Shown here piece after piece: positions 7,380 to 7,622 of a DNA stretch of 7,622 nt (position 1 is its first letter; the number at the start of each line of letters is the position of its first letter). The position numbers and the translations under genes are program-made. The notes under the pieces are model-generated. The model worked only from the letters and a program-made list of their open reading frames with translations, was not told the DNA's origin and searched no databases. Source of the stretch: Paludibacteraceae bacterium (GTDB lineage: Bacteria; Bacteroidota; Bacteroidia; Bacteroidales; Paludibacteraceae); the NCBI GenBank assembly GCA_904502115.1, contig CAJGDW010000075.1:1-7622 (forward strand). The letters are read 5' to 3'.

Positions 7380-7387
7380 TATCTTTG
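7380..7387 (+). promoter_or_regulatory. Probable typA promoter, -7 box TATCTTTG
   Basis: The octamer TATCTTTG is an exact match to TAnnTTTG and ends 20 bases before the typA ATG, predicting a start near 7391 and a leader of about 17 bases. A TTTG at 7364-7367 is 12 bases upstream, closer than the usual 19-21, so the -33 element is weak or unconventional. The box forms the left half of an inverted repeat, TATCTT-tgc-AAGATA (7380-7394), which could be an operator. Confidence 0.6.
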
Positions 7388-7407
7388 CAAGATAATTTTT
7401 GAACAGT

Positions 7408-7622
7408 ATGCAAAATATCAGAAACATAGCGATTATTGCGCACGTAGACCACGGTAAAACGACCCTAGTAGATAAAATGCTTGTAGCGGGTGCTTTGTAC
7501 AAAGACCACGAAAAAGCAGGCGAATTGGTATTGGACAACAACGATTTGGAACGCGAACGTGGTATTACCATTGTGTCGAAAAATGTTTCTATCAACTACA
7601 AAGACACCAAAATCAACATCAT
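7408..7622 (+). CDS. typA: Translational GTPase TypA/BipA, 5' part, 3' end outside window
   Basis: Ribosome-associated GTPase of the EF-G/LepA class, linked in other bacteria to 50S assembly and to growth under stress or cold. Only the first 71 residues and two bases are present, all in the GTP-binding domain. The P-loop AHVDHGKT is at 11-18, and LDNNDLERERGITI (42-55) covers the switch I region with the conserved RGIT. The start MQNIRNIAIIAHVDHG and the phrase NNDLERERGITI point to TypA (E. coli form SNDLEKERGITI) rather than LepA or EF-G. The ATG at 7408 is chosen because an in-frame stop lies at 7393-7395 and the only other upstream candidate, a TTG at 7399, would add three unneeded residues. 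It is divergent from topB across a 98-base promoter region and runs off the window's right edge intact. Confidence 0.93.
   Translation, partial: MQNIRNIAIIAHVDHGKTTLVDKMLVAGALYKDHEKAGELVLDNNDLERERGITIVSKNVSINYKDTKINI

Noticed and set aside
7245..7595. 116-codon - strand frame across the topB start, the promoter region and typA
   Set aside because: It crosses two well-supported genes and both predicted promoters and encodes no recognisable domain.
1..7622. A mobile element, CRISPR array, RNA gene, toxin-antitoxin or new defence system
   Set aside because: All coding space is accounted for by seven recognised housekeeping genes, the largest gap is 98 bases, and no direct-repeat array, terminal inverted repeats or tRNA-like fold was seen.

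Overview
The window looks like part of a Bacteroidetes chromosome, most likely order Bacteroidales. Four things support this. The gene order uppS-bamA-ompH-ompH-murI is typical of that group. BamA, the OmpH pair and TypA read like Bacteroidetes family members. Gene starts lack clear Shine-Dalgarno sequences. Three Bacteroidetes-type -7 promoter boxes (TAnnTTTG) sit just where promoters are expected. I cannot name the genus from the sequence alone.

Layout. Positions 1-4923 (+ strand) hold a tightly packed envelope-biogenesis cluster. It contains the 3' end of uppS (undecaprenyl diphosphate synthase), bamA (outer-membrane protein assembly factor), two tandem Skp/OmpH-like periplasmic chaperone genes, and murI (glutamate racemase). 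Gaps are 4, 55, 26 and 19 bases, so this is probably one operon, with an apparent internal promoter before the first ompH. Positions 4895-7309 (- strand) hold topB, a type IA DNA topoisomerase III with two tandem C-terminal zinc-ribbon modules. It meets murI tail to tail, and the two coding sequences overlap by 29 bases. Positions 7310-7407 are a compact divergent promoter region, and from 7408 (+ strand) the window holds the 5' end of typA/bipA, a ribosome-associated translational GTPase.

How the genes work together. UppS makes the C55 lipid carrier used for peptidoglycan and surface glycans. MurI supplies D-glutamate for the peptidoglycan stem peptide. BamA inserts beta-barrel proteins into the outer membrane, and the OmpH proteins are expected to escort unfolded barrel precursors across the periplasm to it. 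The cluster therefore ties cell-wall precursor supply to outer-membrane protein assembly. TopB (DNA decatenation/relaxation) and TypA (translation and ribosome assembly) are functionally separate housekeeping genes.

I found no mobile element, CRISPR array, RNA gene or unrecognised gene system, and no gene-free stretch over 300 bases; the largest gap is 98 bases. The points most worth a second look are the murI/topB coding overlap, the back-to-back topB/typA promoters whose -33 regions coincide, an inverted repeat over the typA -7 box, and the internal ompH promoter.
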